From NCBI GenBank assembly GCA_031264295.1, contig JAISED010000030.1:1-36645 (forward strand): a stretch of 36,645 nt of DNA. Reading direction: 5' to 3'. The stretch is from Eubacteriales Family XIII. Incertae Sedis bacterium (GTDB lineage Bacteria > Bacillota > Clostridia > Peptostreptococcales > Anaerovoracaceae). Shown here piece by piece: positions 18,998 through 27,874 of the stretch. The notes under the pieces are model-generated. The model was not told the origin of the DNA and did not search any database. It saw only the letters and a program-made list of their open reading frames with translations. Both the position numbers and the translations under genes were made by a program. The number at the start of each line of letters is the position of its first letter. Position 1 is the stretch's first letter.

Positions 18998-19834
18998 ATG
19001 ACTATTTTTGAATCGGTAATCCTGGGATTATTACAGGGTCTTGCGGAGTTTCTGCCTATAAGCAGTTCAGGGCATCTCGCGCTTTTGGAGTATTTTTTCG
19101 GTATTGAGGGCGAGAAGGTTCTGAGCTTTACGGTTTTATTACACGTCGGTACGCTTATTTCGATCTTCATTGTGTACAGACGCGATATATGGGAACTAAT
19201 AATTGAGCTTGGCGCGGTGTTCAAAGACATTTTCACCGGCAGAGGACTCATGGTCAACAAAAACGATACAAGGCGGCTGGGTTTTATGATAATAGTAGCG
19301 ACTATACCAACCGTCATAGCGGGCTTCACACTGAGAGATATGTTTTCCTCATTGTACACAAATATTACAGTAGTCGGCGCTGCACTGATAATAACCGGGA
19401 CGATGATGTTTTTCGCGGAGCGCGGAGCTTACGGAGCGCGAGGCTTGCTTGAAATGAAGTTCAGCCATGCGGTTTTAGTCGGCGTATTGCAATCTGTGGC
19501 GCTGTGTCCGGGGATATCCAGATCGGGATCGACTATAGTCGGCGGGCTTGTCAGCGGATTGAACAGGGAATTCGCCGTGAGGTTTGCCTTCCTCATTTCG
19601 ATACCATCTGTTATAGGCGCTGTGGTTCTTGAGGCTCCTGAGGCTTTCCGAGGCGGAATAGAGATGGAACTGCTGCTCCCCATAATAGTAGGCGTGGCTT
19701 TGGCGGCAATAGCGGGGTTTGTGGCCATAAAGGCGATGATACGTCTGGTGTCGGGCAAGAAACTGTATTATTTTTCGTTTTACACGTGGATAGTAGGTGC
19801 GGCGGTTGTAGCTTACGCGCTGTTTTTCCGCTGA
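18998..19834 (+). CDS. uppP: Undecaprenyl-diphosphate phosphatase UppP (BacA)
   Basis: UppP dephosphorylates undecaprenyl pyrophosphate to recycle the lipid carrier for wall synthesis, and its overproduction confers bacitracin resistance. The protein (278 aa) is an integral membrane protein with about eight hydrophobic segments. Catalytic motifs are the glutamate-rich [18 protein letters not shown] near the start and [10 protein letters not shown] in the middle. The ATG at 18998 gives the family N-terminus [10 protein letters not shown] but lies 12 nt from AAAGGAA; a TTG at 18989 is closer and cannot be excluded. It faces away from asd. Confidence 0.94.
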   Translation: MTIFESVILGLLQGLAEFLPISSSGHLALLEYFFGIEGEKVLSFTVLLHVGTLISIFIVYRRDIWELIIELGAVFKDIFTGRGLMVNKNDTRRLGFMIIVATIPTVIAGFTLRDMFSSLYTNITVVGAALIITGTMMFFAERGAYGARGLLEMKFSHAVLVGVLQSVALCPGISRSGSTIVGGLVSGLNREFAVRFAFLISIPSVIGAVVLEAPEAFRGGIEMELLLPIIVGVALAAIAGFVAIKAMIRLVSGKKLYYFSFYTWIVGAAVVAYALFFR

Positions 19835-19940
19835 TGCGCATAACGGCGGCGCTATACGCTGTTCACGATGGGACGCCTGCGGGCGGCTCGGTGTTCCGGG
19901 TTTTCCGGCAGGGCGGCGCTATACACGGACAGGAGTACAT

Positions 19941-22922
19941 ATGGCAGACAGTACCAAAAAAAACAATAAAGATAAACAAAAAAAGAAGACGTCCGGGAAG
20001 ACGTCCGGTTCGAGTTCTTCTTCGAATTCGCGCGCCGCTTCCGGCGGCAAGGACAGCCGCAGCGGACGTTCGGACGCTAAAGACGCCGGCTTGAAATCCG
20101 CGCCGTCCGAGAAAACAAAGCGCGTCAGAGAAGAGATATGGGCAATAGCGGCAATGGCTGTAGGCGTCTTTCTTATAGCCGCGCTGCAGCTTTCGGCTGC
20201 GGGGCGGTTCGGAGACCTATTAAAGACATTTTTCATGGGAATCTTCGGCGCGCCCGCCTTTGCGCTTCCGTATTTTCTGATCGTTTTCGGAATTCTCGTC
20301 CTCATGAAGAGAGTTTCGAAACTGGGAGCACGCTCTTTAGTGCTATTTTTATTGATGTTCTTTTTCATCACGCTGATCAATGCGGGCAGATTGGTCGATC
20401 CTGCCGATCCCACATTTTCTTTTCTTGATATTGCGGGGATTTTCAGCGATGGCGCCGCCGGCAAGAACGGGGGACTCATAGGGACGCTGGCAGGCGCCGC
20501 TCTGATCAAATTCATCGGCAAGGTGGGGCTTTATATATTCTCGTTCTCCGGATTGCTCATAATAGCCCTGCTTTTGATGAATACGCCGCTCTCTCACATA
20601 TTCGATAAATTCAAGGAGAAGCGCGCGGCGCGCAAACGGAGATTATTAGAAAAAGCGGCGGTAGAAGCGTCAAAACGCAAGTACGATGATGAGGACGGCT
20701 ATGAGAAAACTGAAAATAAGCCGCCGAGTCTCTTATCCGGAAGGGCAGGGACATTGCTTAAGCGTATGAACATCATCGGCTATGTGAATGACGACAGTTT
20801 ATTCAAAAATAATACAGATGATACCGAGGGATTCGGCGTGGAACCTCCCGCCCCCAAACTGGAGGGAACAGGACTTGAAGGCGATGCGGCGCCGTCCGCC
20901 GGATTGGGCGTCGAACCGCCCAGGATGCATATAAAGGGACTCGGTCTCGACGATGAAAACGGCGACTATGCCGGCGACGCATTGAATATGTCAGGGCACA
21001 AGAACCTTTTTGAAGATAATAAAATCTTAAAGGGCGGCGTTTCCGGCGAGGGCGGCGGCATTTCAAGTGCAGGCGGGACGGGCTTTGCCGCAGGCGGCAC
21101 GCTTGGCGGAGCTTCTTACGGCGAAGACGGGACGGGTTTTGCCTCAGGCGGCATGGCAGGCGGCGTTTCCGGCGAGGGTGAGGCGGATTCCGCTGCGGGA
21201 GGCAGGCTTGGCGGAGCTTCTTACGGCGAAGTTGGGACGGGCTTTGCCGCAGGCGGCATGGCGGGCGGCGTTTCCGGCGAAGCTGGGATGAATCCTGCCG
21301 CAGGCGGTAAAGCCGGCGGAGGATCTACCGGAACTGCCGGCAATAAGGGCAGCGGCGATGCGGGCGGAGCGGAATTCAGAACGATGATGAAGCTGAACAC
21401 CGGCGAAGACGCTAATTTATTCAGGGATTATGAATTACCGCCCATAGGCCTTCTCAGCAAGGGCGCGCAGAAACACGCGGCCGCGAGCGTTCAGCGTCCC
21501 GAAGTAATGGCGCGTAAGCTTGAACAGACCCTTGAGGATTTCAATGTAAAAGCCGATGTGACTCATGTGACTGTCGGACCTGCCGTAACCAGATACGAAC
21601 TCCAACCGGGCAAGGGAGTGAAAGTAAAGAGCATTAAACAGCTTGAAAGCGACATAGCGCTAAACCTCGAAGCGAAGAGCATAAGGATAGAGGCGCCTAT
21701 ACCCGGTAAAGCAGCCGTGGGCATTGAGGTGGCGAACGACCGCATAGACGTGGTGGCGCTCAGGGATATCATAGAGTCGGCGAATTTTAAGACTTCTGAG
21801 TCTAAGATTACATTCGCTGTCGGCATGGACATATCCGGGAAGAGCATTGTCGCGGATCTTAAAGACATGCCCCATCTGCTCATTGCCGGTTCAACCGGTT
21901 CGGGTAAGAGCGTTTGTATAAACAGCATCATAATGAGTATTTTGTATAAATCCCGTCCCGACGAGGTGCGTCTAGTACTCGTCGATCCCAAGGTGGTAGA
22001 ACTGGGCAATTACAACGGTATACCGCATCTGCTGGTTCCTGTGGTCACAGAACCGGGCAAGGCGGCTTCCGCCCTGAACTGGGCGGTGCAGGAGATGATG
22101 GCGCGATATGAGAAATTCAGCAAGACAGGCGTCCGAGACCTAGCTTCATACAATAAGCATATGGAGAAGTGCGGCGACGAAACCGAGAGGCTGCCGCAGA
22201 TCGTGATCATTATTGATGAGCTTGCCGATTTGATGATGGTTTCCCCCGCCAAGGTCGAAGAGTCTATCTGTAGGCTTGCGCAAATGGCAAGGGCGGCGGG
22301 CATGCATCTCATAGTTGCGACGCAGCGTCCCTCTGTGGATGTAATAACCGGGGTTATTAAAGCCAATATACCGTCGCGTATAGCGTTCGCGGTTTCTTCT
22401 CAGGTGGATTCAAGAACCATACTTGATATGTCGGGAGCGGAGCATCTGATGGGCAGGGGCGACATGCTGTTCAATCCCTTAGGCCGCGCGAAGCCGCTGC
22501 GCGTCCAAGGTACTTTTGTAACGGACAGCGAGGTACACAGCGTTATTGATTATGTAAGAAAGCAAATGGGCGTCGAGTACGCCGAAGATGTTATAAATAC
22601 GATCGAAAAAGGCGGCGCTGAAGGGGATAAGGACGGCGAGGATGTTGATGAGCTACTTCCTGACGCTATAGAGACGGTGGTTATGGCTAAACAGGCTTCG
22701 GCGTCTATGTTGCAGCGGCGTTTTCGCATCGGATATAACAGGGCTGCCAGGCTCGTGGAGATGATGGAGGCGCGCGGCATAGTAGGCGCTGCCGACGGAG
22801 CGCGGCCGCGGGCGGTTATGCTTTCAGAAGAGGAATTTTTCAGGATGAAGAGAGGGTCTGAGCCTCCCCGCAGCGGTCATGGAGACAGCGAGGGCGAGGA
22901 AGAGGATGAAATGGAGCTATAG
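19941..22922 (+). CDS. ftsK: DNA translocase FtsK/SpoIIIE
   Basis: The protein pumps double-stranded DNA across septa during division and, in spore formers, into the forespore. Regions in order: a Lys/Ser-rich cytoplasmic leader (1-60), four or more membrane spans (about 65-220), a long linker (about 230-480), the alpha domain ([14 protein letters not shown]), the RecA-like motor with Walker [13 protein letters not shown] and Walker [14 protein letters not shown], and the DNA-reading gamma domain ([21 protein letters not shown]). The 993-residue length exceeds the usual 750-850 because the linker contains Gly-rich 35-residue repeats. AGGAG lies 5 nt before the ATG. rimO begins 2 nt after the stop. 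Confidence 0.96.
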   Translation: MADSTKKNNKDKQKKKTSGKTSGSSSSSNSRAASGGKDSRSGRSDAKDAGLKSAPSEKTKRVREEIWAIAAMAVGVFLIAALQLSAAGRFGDLLKTFFMGIFGAPAFALPYFLIVFGILVLMKRVSKLGARSLVLFLLMFFFITLINAGRLVDPADPTFSFLDIAGIFSDGAAGKNGGLIGTLAGAALIKFIGKVGLYIFSFSGLLIIALLLMNTPLSHIFDKFKEKRAARKRRLLEKAAVEASKRKYDDEDGYEKTENKPPSLLSGRAGTLLKRMNIIGYVNDDSLFKNNTDDTEGFGVEPPAPKLEGTGLEGDAAPSAGLGVEPPRMHIKGLGLDDENGDYAGDALNMSGHKNLFEDNKILKGGVSGEGGGISSAGGTGFAAGGTLGGASYGEDGTGFASGGMAGGVSGEGEADSAAGGRLGGASYGEVGTGFAAGGMAGGVSGEAGMNPAAGGKAGGGSTGTAGNKGSGDAGGAEFRTMMKLNTGEDANLFRDYELPPIGLLSKGAQKHAAASVQRPEVMARKLEQTLEDFNVKADVTHVTVGPAVTRYELQPGKGVKVKSIKQLESDIALNLEAKSIRIEAPIPGKAAVGIEVANDRIDVVALRDIIESANFKTSESKITFAVGMDISGKSIVADLKDMPHLLIAGSTGSGKSVCINSIIMSILYKSRPDEVRLVLVDPKVVELGNYNGIPHLLVPVVTEPGKAASALNWAVQEMMARYEKFSKTGVRDLASYNKHMEKCGDETERLPQIVIIIDELADLMMVSPAKVEESICRLAQMARAAGMHLIVATQRPSVDVITGVIKANIPSRIAFAVSSQVDSRTILDMSGAEHLMGRGDMLFNPLGRAKPLRVQGTFVTDSEVHSVIDYVRKQMGVEYAEDVINTIEKGGAEGDKDGEDVDELLPDAIETVVMAKQASASMLQRRFRIGYNRAARLVEMMEARGIVGAADGARPRAVMLSEEEFFRMKRGSEPPRSGHGDSEGEEEDEMEL
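21033..21290 (+). repeat. 105-nt in-frame repeats in the ftsK linker
   Basis: Direct repeats spaced by 105 nt (35 codons) are visible from GGCGGCGTTTCCGGCGA at 21159 and 21264 and CTTGGCGGAGC at 21102 and 21207. An older copy at 21033 is spaced by 126 nt. They encode [16 protein letters not shown]-type units, disordered and Gly-rich. Confidence 0.9.
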
Positions 22923-22924
22923 GT

Positions 22925-24445
22925 TTGAGAACTGTGTATTTTGAGACATTGGGATGCCCCAAGAATGTTTGTGATTCGGAAAACGCCGCAGGCGCGCTGA
23001 TGGAGGAAGGTTTTATGATAGCCGCAGCGCCTGATGCCGCCGATGTAATAATAGTAAACACATGCGGATTTATTGATGATGCGAAGCGTGAATCAATCGC
23101 GGCAATACTTGATATGGCGGAGTATAAGAAAGATGGCAAGCGCCTTGTTGTATCGGGCTGTCTTTCACAGCGATACGGAGAGGATCTTGCCGGGGAGCTG
23201 CCTGAGGTGGATCGCTTCATAGGCGTACACGACTACGGTAAACTGCCGAAGATTTTGCGCGAACTGTTGGATAATGGGCAGGAAGCTGAGGGCGCGAATA
23301 CCGCTGAGGTGCAGTTCGGCGGCGAAACTGCCGGTGAAACAGGAGCTGCGAATGCGAAGCCGAGAGCTGAGGGCGCGAATACCGGTGTGTTGCAGCTGCG
23401 CCGAAAACGGCTTGAACCTGTATATTCGGCCTATCTGAAAGCATCAGACGGTTGTAACAATCGCTGTTCTTACTGTGTCATTCCCTTTATACGCGGCCCA
23501 TATAGCAGTAGGCCGGAGAATGAGATCGTTTCTGAATGCGAGGGTCTGGTTGCCGGAGGCGCCAGGGAAATAGTGCTTATCGCGCAGGATCTCACAGCTT
23601 ACGGATACGATCTTCACGGGAGATTCACCCTGCCGGCCTTGGTTCGCAGACTGTGCGGGATAGAAGGAGCGGACTGGATCCGGCTGATGTACTGTTACGA
23701 AGATCGCGTTAGCGATGAACTCATCGAGGTGATACGCAGCGAAGAGAAGGTCTGTAACTATATAGACATGCCTCTGCAGCACATAAGCGATCGTATACTC
23801 ACGTCAATGCGCAGGCGCTCCACGCAGAAGAGCATTTTGAATACAATAAGCAGGCTGCGGACGGCGATTCCCGATATAGCGATTCGAACCACATTGATCA
23901 CAGGATTTCCCGGTGAAACTGATGAAGATTTCAATGAGTTATTGGATTTTGTGACTGAAACTAAATTCGAACGGCTCGGCGTTTTTGCCTATTCACAGGA
24001 AGAAGGCACGCCCGCCGCTGAAATGAAGAATCAAATAGATGAGGAAGTGAAACAAGCGCGGCTTGAGGCGCTCATGCTGGCGCAGCAGGGGATTTCCTTG
24101 GAGAAGAACCGCGCTAAGATCGGGAAGGTGCTGGAGGTGTTGGTGGAAGAAAAGGACGCGGACGGCAGTTTTATCGGAAGAACTCGGTATGACGCCCCTG
24201 AGATCGATAACGGCGTCATATTCAGTGCGGGACGGGGCTTGACAGGATCGCGCCTCAGTGGTCTTGATTCTGCCGCCGCTGATATAAAACCCGCGAGCTT
24301 AACAGAACCGCGCCTCAGCGGTCTAGCTTCTGCCGCCGCTGATATAAAACCCGCGAACTTGACAGAACCGCGCCCGGGCGATATCGTTATGGTAAAGATA
24401 AATGACGCCTTCGACTATGATATAGCAGGTGAGAGGTTCATATGA
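22925..24445 (+). CDS. rimO: Ribosomal protein uS12 methylthiotransferase RimO
   Basis: RimO is a radical-SAM enzyme that adds a methylthio group to an aspartate of ribosomal protein S12. The N-terminal UPF0004 domain carries cluster cysteines C11 (TLGCPKN), C47 (NTCGF) and C79 (SGCLSQ). The radical SAM motif is C177, C181, C184 in SDGCNNRCSYC, with the following VIPFIRGPYSSR. A C-terminal TRAM domain ends GDIVMVKINDAFDYDIAGE. At 506 residues it is about 60 longer than usual, owing to two low-complexity inserts: one at about 121-160 between the first two domains, and one at 443-482 inside the TRAM domain. The start is TTG with GGAG 8 nt upstream. Confidence 0.94.
   Translation: MRTVYFETLGCPKNVCDSENAAGALMEEGFMIAAAPDAADVIIVNTCGFIDDAKRESIAAILDMAEYKKDGKRLVVSGCLSQRYGEDLAGELPEVDRFIGVHDYGKLPKILRELLDNGQEAEGANTAEVQFGGETAGETGAANAKPRAEGANTGVLQLRRKRLEPVYSAYLKASDGCNNRCSYCVIPFIRGPYSSRPENEIVSECEGLVAGGAREIVLIAQDLTAYGYDLHGRFTLPALVRRLCGIEGADWIRLMYCYEDRVSDELIEVIRSEEKVCNYIDMPLQHISDRILTSMRRRSTQKSILNTISRLRTAIPDIAIRTTLITGFPGETDEDFNELLDFVTETKFERLGVFAYSQEEGTPAAEMKNQIDEEVKQARLEALMLAQQGISLEKNRAKIGKVLEVLVEEKDADGSFIGRTRYDAPEIDNGVIFSAGRGLTGSRLSGLDSAAADIKPASLTEPRLSGLASAAADIKPANLTEPRPGDIVMVKINDAFDYDIAGERFI
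23285..23395 (+). repeat. 81-nt period repeat in rimO
   Basis: GCTGAGGGCGCGAATACCG occurs at 23285 and again at 23366, 81 nt (27 codons) apart, bounding a Gly/Ala/Thr-rich insert between the UPF0004 and radical SAM domains. Confidence 0.8.
24251..24374 (+). repeat. 60-nt tandem duplication in the rimO TRAM domain
   Basis: Two 60-nt units (24251-24310 and 24311-24370) differ at only a few positions and are followed by 4 nt of a third. Each encodes a 20-residue unit beginning RLSGL and ending LTEP. The sequence just before the first copy (TTGACAGGATCG) resembles the end of each unit (TTGACAGAACCG), as expected if the array grew by duplication from that point. Confidence 0.95.
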
Positions 24446-24975
24446 GTATAAAAAATCTTCCAAATCAGCTTACTGTCCTGCGTGTGATGATGATACCGGC
24501 CTTTATTATCGTTCTGATGAACGGGCATTACTACAGTTCTGCGGTGATCTTCGCCGTAGCGTCTGTTACCGATGCTCTGGACGGATATATAGCGCGAAAG
24601 TACGATCTCATAACGAACTTCGGCAAATTGATGGATCCGCTTGCGGATAAGATTCTTGTCGTTTCCGCACTTGTTTGCCTTGTAGAACTCGGTGATATAC
24701 CTGGATGGATAGTAATAATCATACTTGCGCGCGAGTTTACCATAACTGGCTTACGGTCGGTTGCTGCCGCCGGTGGAACGGTAATAGCAGCAGGTCTTTC
24801 CGGTAAACTGAAGACGGTATTTCAAATGGTTGCGATCATAGCGCTGCTGCTCAAAAATCAGCCATTTGAGATTATTGGACTGCCTTTTGCTTGGATAATG
24901 CTTATAATCGCCCTTATACTCACTGTATATTCGGGTGTGGAATACATAGTAAAGAGCAGGCGATTTTTTAAATGA
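24442..24975 (+). CDS. pgsA: CDP-diacylglycerol--glycerol-3-phosphate 3-phosphatidyltransferase
   Basis: PgsA makes phosphatidylglycerol phosphate, the first committed step to phosphatidylglycerol. The 177-residue integral membrane protein has the CDP-alcohol phosphatidyltransferase signature DG-x2-AR-x8-G-x3-D-x3-D, seen as DALDGYIARKYD followed by FGKLMDPLADK, and about five membrane spans. N-terminal NLPNQLTVLRVMMIP is typical. It overlaps rimO (ATGA), and the order rimO-pgsA-cinA-recA is widely conserved in Bacillota. Confidence 0.95.
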   Translation: MSIKNLPNQLTVLRVMMIPAFIIVLMNGHYYSSAVIFAVASVTDALDGYIARKYDLITNFGKLMDPLADKILVVSALVCLVELGDIPGWIVIIILAREFTITGLRSVAAAGGTVIAAGLSGKLKTVFQMVAIIALLLKNQPFEIIGLPFAWIMLIIALILTVYSGVEYIVKSRRFFK

Positions 24976-24994
24976 AAATAGAACGGGTGAAAAT

Positions 24995-26257
24995 ATGAAA
25001 GCTGTAATCGTAACGGTTGGAACTGAGCTGTTATTCGGCCAAACTGTTGACACGAATGCTGTTTATCTATCTCAGAGACTGCAACTTCTGGGCATAGATG
25101 TCATGTATAGACATACTGTAGGCGATAATCCGGCGCGGCTTCGCAGGATATTGGAACTTTCCTATGATGATTGCGATCTGGTGATATGCACCGGAGGTCT
25201 GGGGCCTACACAGGATGATCTAACAAAGGAAGTAGTATGCGAGGCGCTGGGTGATGTTTTGATCAGACATGAGGAAACCGTAGAAGAACTCAATGCCTTT
25301 TTCAAAAAACTGGAGCGTCCCATGACTGAAAATAACCTCAGACAGGCAATGCTGCCTTCAAAGGCTCTGGTGTTTGCGAATCATCATGGAAGCGCACCGG
25401 GCTTTGTCCTTGAAAACGATGGAAGGACAGCGATATGCCTGCCGGGTCCTCCCCGCGAGATGAAACCGATGTTTGAAGAAAGCGCGGCGCCGTATCTGAA
25501 AACAAGATCAAACGCCACGATCTACTATCGGCTCATTCGTACCTTCGGGATAGGCGAGTCCATGCTTGAGACCAAGATAAGCGATCTGATAGACGCCCAA
25601 ACCGACCCGACACTCGCCACTTACGCCAAAGAGGGCGAATGCAGTATCAGGATCGCGTCGAAACGCAATACAATGGAAGAGGCCAAGCAAGCGGTGGCGG
25701 ATATGTTAAGCGTATTGCGTGAACGCATAGGCGAATACATATTCAGCGACGACGACGAGGAACTGGCCGCCGTCGCAGTGAAAAAGCTTATAGAAGGCGG
25801 CATAAGTATATCCTGCGCGGAATCCTGTACAGGAGGCATGTTCGCACAAAGATTGACGGATATACCCGGCGTTTCAGCGGTATTTGACAGAGGCTTCGTT
25901 ACTTACAGCAATAATGCAAAGATCGAGCAGTTAGGGGTTTCGCCTGATACCATCGAAAAGTACGGCGCTGTGAGTGAAGAAACGGCAAGAGAGATGGTAA
26001 GGGGCGTGAAATCAGTCTCGGGCAGCCGACTGGCTATTGCGGCTACGGGGATTGCCGGACCCGAAGGAGGAACGGATGAAAAGCCCGTCGGACTCGTGTA
26101 CATCGCCGGCGCTTTGGACGACAGAGAAGTCTGCAAAAGGATCTTATTGCGCGGCGGCAGCCGAGGCAGAATTCGCGTTCATGCCGTGCTTAACATGCTG
26201 TTTATGGTTTTAAAGTTGATCGGCGAACCGGCAAGCGGTAATGCTTCGAGAGCGTGA
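24995..26257 (+). CDS. cinA: CinA family protein (competence/damage-inducible, nicotinamide-nucleotide amidase)
   Basis: The 420-residue protein joins an N-terminal MoCF/COG1058 domain (VTVGTELLFGQTVDTNA, CTGGLGPTQDDLTKE) to a C-terminal CinA domain (SCAESCTGGMFAQRLTDIPG, AATGIAGPEGGTDEKPVG). In characterised homologues these act as ADP-ribose pyrophosphatase and nicotinamide mononucleotide deamidase, salvaging pyridine nucleotide; in streptococci cinA is co-transcribed with recA in competence. Here recA follows but has a promoter of its own. The start lies 19 nt after pgsA, with weak GGGTGAAAAT upstream. Confidence 0.94.
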   Translation: MKAVIVTVGTELLFGQTVDTNAVYLSQRLQLLGIDVMYRHTVGDNPARLRRILELSYDDCDLVICTGGLGPTQDDLTKEVVCEALGDVLIRHEETVEELNAFFKKLERPMTENNLRQAMLPSKALVFANHHGSAPGFVLENDGRTAICLPGPPREMKPMFEESAAPYLKTRSNATIYYRLIRTFGIGESMLETKISDLIDAQTDPTLATYAKEGECSIRIASKRNTMEEAKQAVADMLSVLRERIGEYIFSDDDEELAAVAVKKLIEGGISISCAESCTGGMFAQRLTDIPGVSAVFDRGFVTYSNNAKIEQLGVSPDTIEKYGAVSEETAREMVRGVKSVSGSRLAIAATGIAGPEGGTDEKPVGLVYIAGALDDREVCKRILLRGGSRGRIRVHAVLNMLFMVLKLIGEPASGNASRA

Positions 26258-26317
26258 CTAATCAGGAAGATGTCGCCTATACAGAGAGTTCGATACGGCG
26301 GATAAAAAATAAAAATT

Positions 26318-26344
26318 AATTAATGCAATATATTTACATTAATT
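26318..26344 (+). promoter_or_regulatory. Inverted repeat overlapping the recA -35
   Basis: AATTAATG (26318-26325) and CATTAATT (26337-26344) form a perfect 8-bp inverted repeat with an 11-nt spacer. The right arm overlaps the recA -35 (TTTACA, 26333-26338). The geometry suits a dimeric repressor, but the arms do not resemble the GAAC-N4-GTTC SOS box. Confidence 0.5.
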
Positions 26345-26361
26345 CTATTATATGTTATAAT
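26333..26361 (+). promoter_or_regulatory. recA promoter
   Basis: TTTACA (26333-26338) and TATAAT (26356-26361) are separated by 17 nt, about 55 nt upstream of the recA start. Confidence 0.8.
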
Positions 26362-26416
26362 GTGCTTGTTAGAGCTGGATTTTATCGGCTTGCTATTAGC
26401 AAATATGGAGGGTATT

Positions 26417-27505
26417 ATGGCTGTTATCAATAAGGATGAAAAAGAAAAAGCACTGGAAGCGGCTCTGGCTCAGATACAGAAGCAGTTTGGCAAGGGCGCG
26501 ATCATGAAGCTTGGGGACGAGGGCGCCAGGTTGAATATCGCCGCCATTCCGACAGGCGCCGTCAGTATAGACATAGCAACGGGCATAGGCGGCGTTCCCC
26601 GCGGCAGGATAGTCGAGATCTTCGGTCCCGAATCATCGGGTAAGACGACGCTGACGCTTCACATCATCGCGGAGGCGCAGAAGCTGGGAGGAAAAGCGGC
26701 CTTTATAGACGCGGAACACGCGCTAGATCCGGATTATTCAAGACACTTGGGTGTTGATATTGATGAGCTTCTCGTGTCACAGCCGGATACAGGCGAACAA
26801 GCTCTTGAAATATGCGAACTACTGGTGAGAAGCGGAGCTATGGACGTCGTAGTTGTTGACTCCGTCGCCGCTTTGGTTCCGAAGGCGGAAATCATGGGCG
26901 ATATGGGCGACTCCCATGTCGGACTACAGGCCAGACTGATGTCACAGGCCTTGAGAAAGCTTGCCGGCGCTATAAACAGATCCAACGCGTGTGTGATATT
27001 CATAAACCAACTGCGCGAGAAGATTGGTGTAGTCTACGGAAATCCGGAAGTGACCACAGGCGGACGCGCCTTGAAATTCTATTCATCCATGCGCATTGAG
27101 GTTCGCAAGGTTGAAAACATAAAATCAGGGGATGCCATCCTAGGCGTAAGAACCCGAGCGAAAATCGTAAAGAACAAGGTCGCTCCGCCGTTCAAACAAG
27201 CGGAGTTTGACATCATGTACGGAGTGGGGATTTCCAAGGAAGGCGACCTGTTGGATTCCGCCGTTAACGCGAAGATAATAGATAAGGCGGGCGCCTGGTA
27301 CAGCTTCGACGGAGTCAGGATAGGGCAGGGCAGAGAAAATGTCAAGACCTACCTAAAAGAAAACCCGGACACGATGGAAAAAGTAGAAAAACTTGTAAAA
27401 GCGACTATAAATACATCCGCCGGAAATACAGACGCAGCCGAACCCAAGGGCGTATTATTCGATAACGACATCCGGGCGGATGAAGACGGCGTTGTCATTG
27501 AGTGA
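26417..27505 (+). CDS. recA: Recombinase RecA
   Basis: RecA forms the nucleoprotein filament for homologous strand exchange and triggers LexA self-cleavage. The 362-residue protein has N-terminal [20 protein letters not shown], Walker [10 protein letters not shown], Walker [12 protein letters not shown], loop L1 [30 protein letters not shown], and loop L2 [14 protein letters not shown]. The C-terminal tail is acidic, as usual. The start at 26417 has GGAGGG upstream and the canonical N-terminus; the longer open frame begins inside the promoter's TATAAT and is not used. The stop lies inside a short tandem repeat. Confidence 0.98.
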   Translation: MAVINKDEKEKALEAALAQIQKQFGKGAIMKLGDEGARLNIAAIPTGAVSIDIATGIGGVPRGRIVEIFGPESSGKTTLTLHIIAEAQKLGGKAAFIDAEHALDPDYSRHLGVDIDELLVSQPDTGEQALEICELLVRSGAMDVVVVDSVAALVPKAEIMGDMGDSHVGLQARLMSQALRKLAGAINRSNACVIFINQLREKIGVVYGNPEVTTGGRALKFYSSMRIEVRKVENIKSGDAILGVRTRAKIVKNKVAPPFKQAEFDIMYGVGISKEGDLLDSAVNAKIIDKAGAWYSFDGVRIGQGRENVKTYLKENPDTMEKVEKLVKATINTSAGNTDAAEPKGVLFDNDIRADEDGVVIE

Positions 27506-27547
27506 TCATTGACTTCATTGACTTCATTGACTTCATTGAGTGATCAT
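27495..27547 (+). repeat. 9-nt tandem repeat at the recA stop
   Basis: TCATTGAGTGATCAT occurs at 27495-27509, including the recA stop codon, and at 27533-27547. Between them TCATTGACT-type 9-mers are repeated three times. Confidence 0.9.
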
Positions 27548-27874
27548 TATCTGAGTTAAATTGACTTATTGACATTAATCGTAACTTGTGTTATGATTAT
27601 GAACGGTGACGTCTTCGGATGCAATGTGTGACTATACGTCGCATTTGATTTGATAATTTAGACGCCGCCGCAGGTGTTTCGATTTTGCATTTTTTCGCGG
27701 CTTCGGCCGCAATGAAAAACGGACAGCGGAAGAATGCGGCAAAGCCGTATGTTGTACGAAGCAAAATTGAATCGTAAGCCGCGCAGAACGGGTTCAAATG
27801 CCGAAAGGGTACTTATAAAAAGTCCCTAAAAGCTACCTGTATGGCGAGACTGGATAGAGGAGGTAAATTTAATA
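27506..27874 (+). other. 369-nt recA-rplU intergenic region
   Basis: No coding sequence is supported. In order it holds the 9-nt repeats at the recA end, the rplU promoter, a UUCG-type hairpin (GCGGC-TTCG-GCCGC, 27697-27710, extended by T and A runs to 27690-27719), and an AGGG/CCCT-ACTT/AAGT hairpin (27806-27827). The rplU Shine-Dalgarno site GAGGAGG ends the region. The minus-strand open frame in it looks random. Confidence 0.6.
27569..27597 (+). promoter_or_regulatory. rplU-rpmA promoter
   Basis: TTGACA (27569-27574) and TATGAT (27592-27597) are 17 nt apart. The predicted transcript has a leader of about 270 nt before rplU. Confidence 0.75.

Noticed and set aside
21067-21291. 74-residue + frame inside the ftsK linker
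   Set aside because: It is an alternate frame of the Gly-rich repeat; its regularity mirrors the repeat and not a separate gene.
21033-21345. Direct repeats in ftsK as a CRISPR-like array
   Set aside because: The repeats are in frame, lack unique spacers of constant size, and encode a Gly-rich linker.
22925-24445. MiaB or MtaB identity for the methylthiotransferase
   Set aside because: The N-terminal GCPKN motif and the ftsK-rimO-pgsA context fit RimO better.
27597-27797. 66-residue minus-strand frame in the recA-rplU gap
   Set aside because: It runs antisense through the rplU leader hairpins and has Cys/Arg-rich, random-looking composition.
27806-27827. T-box or known riboswitch upstream of rplU
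   Set aside because: No T-box AGGGTGGNACCGCG sequence or other recognised aptamer core is present; only a simple hairpin is seen.
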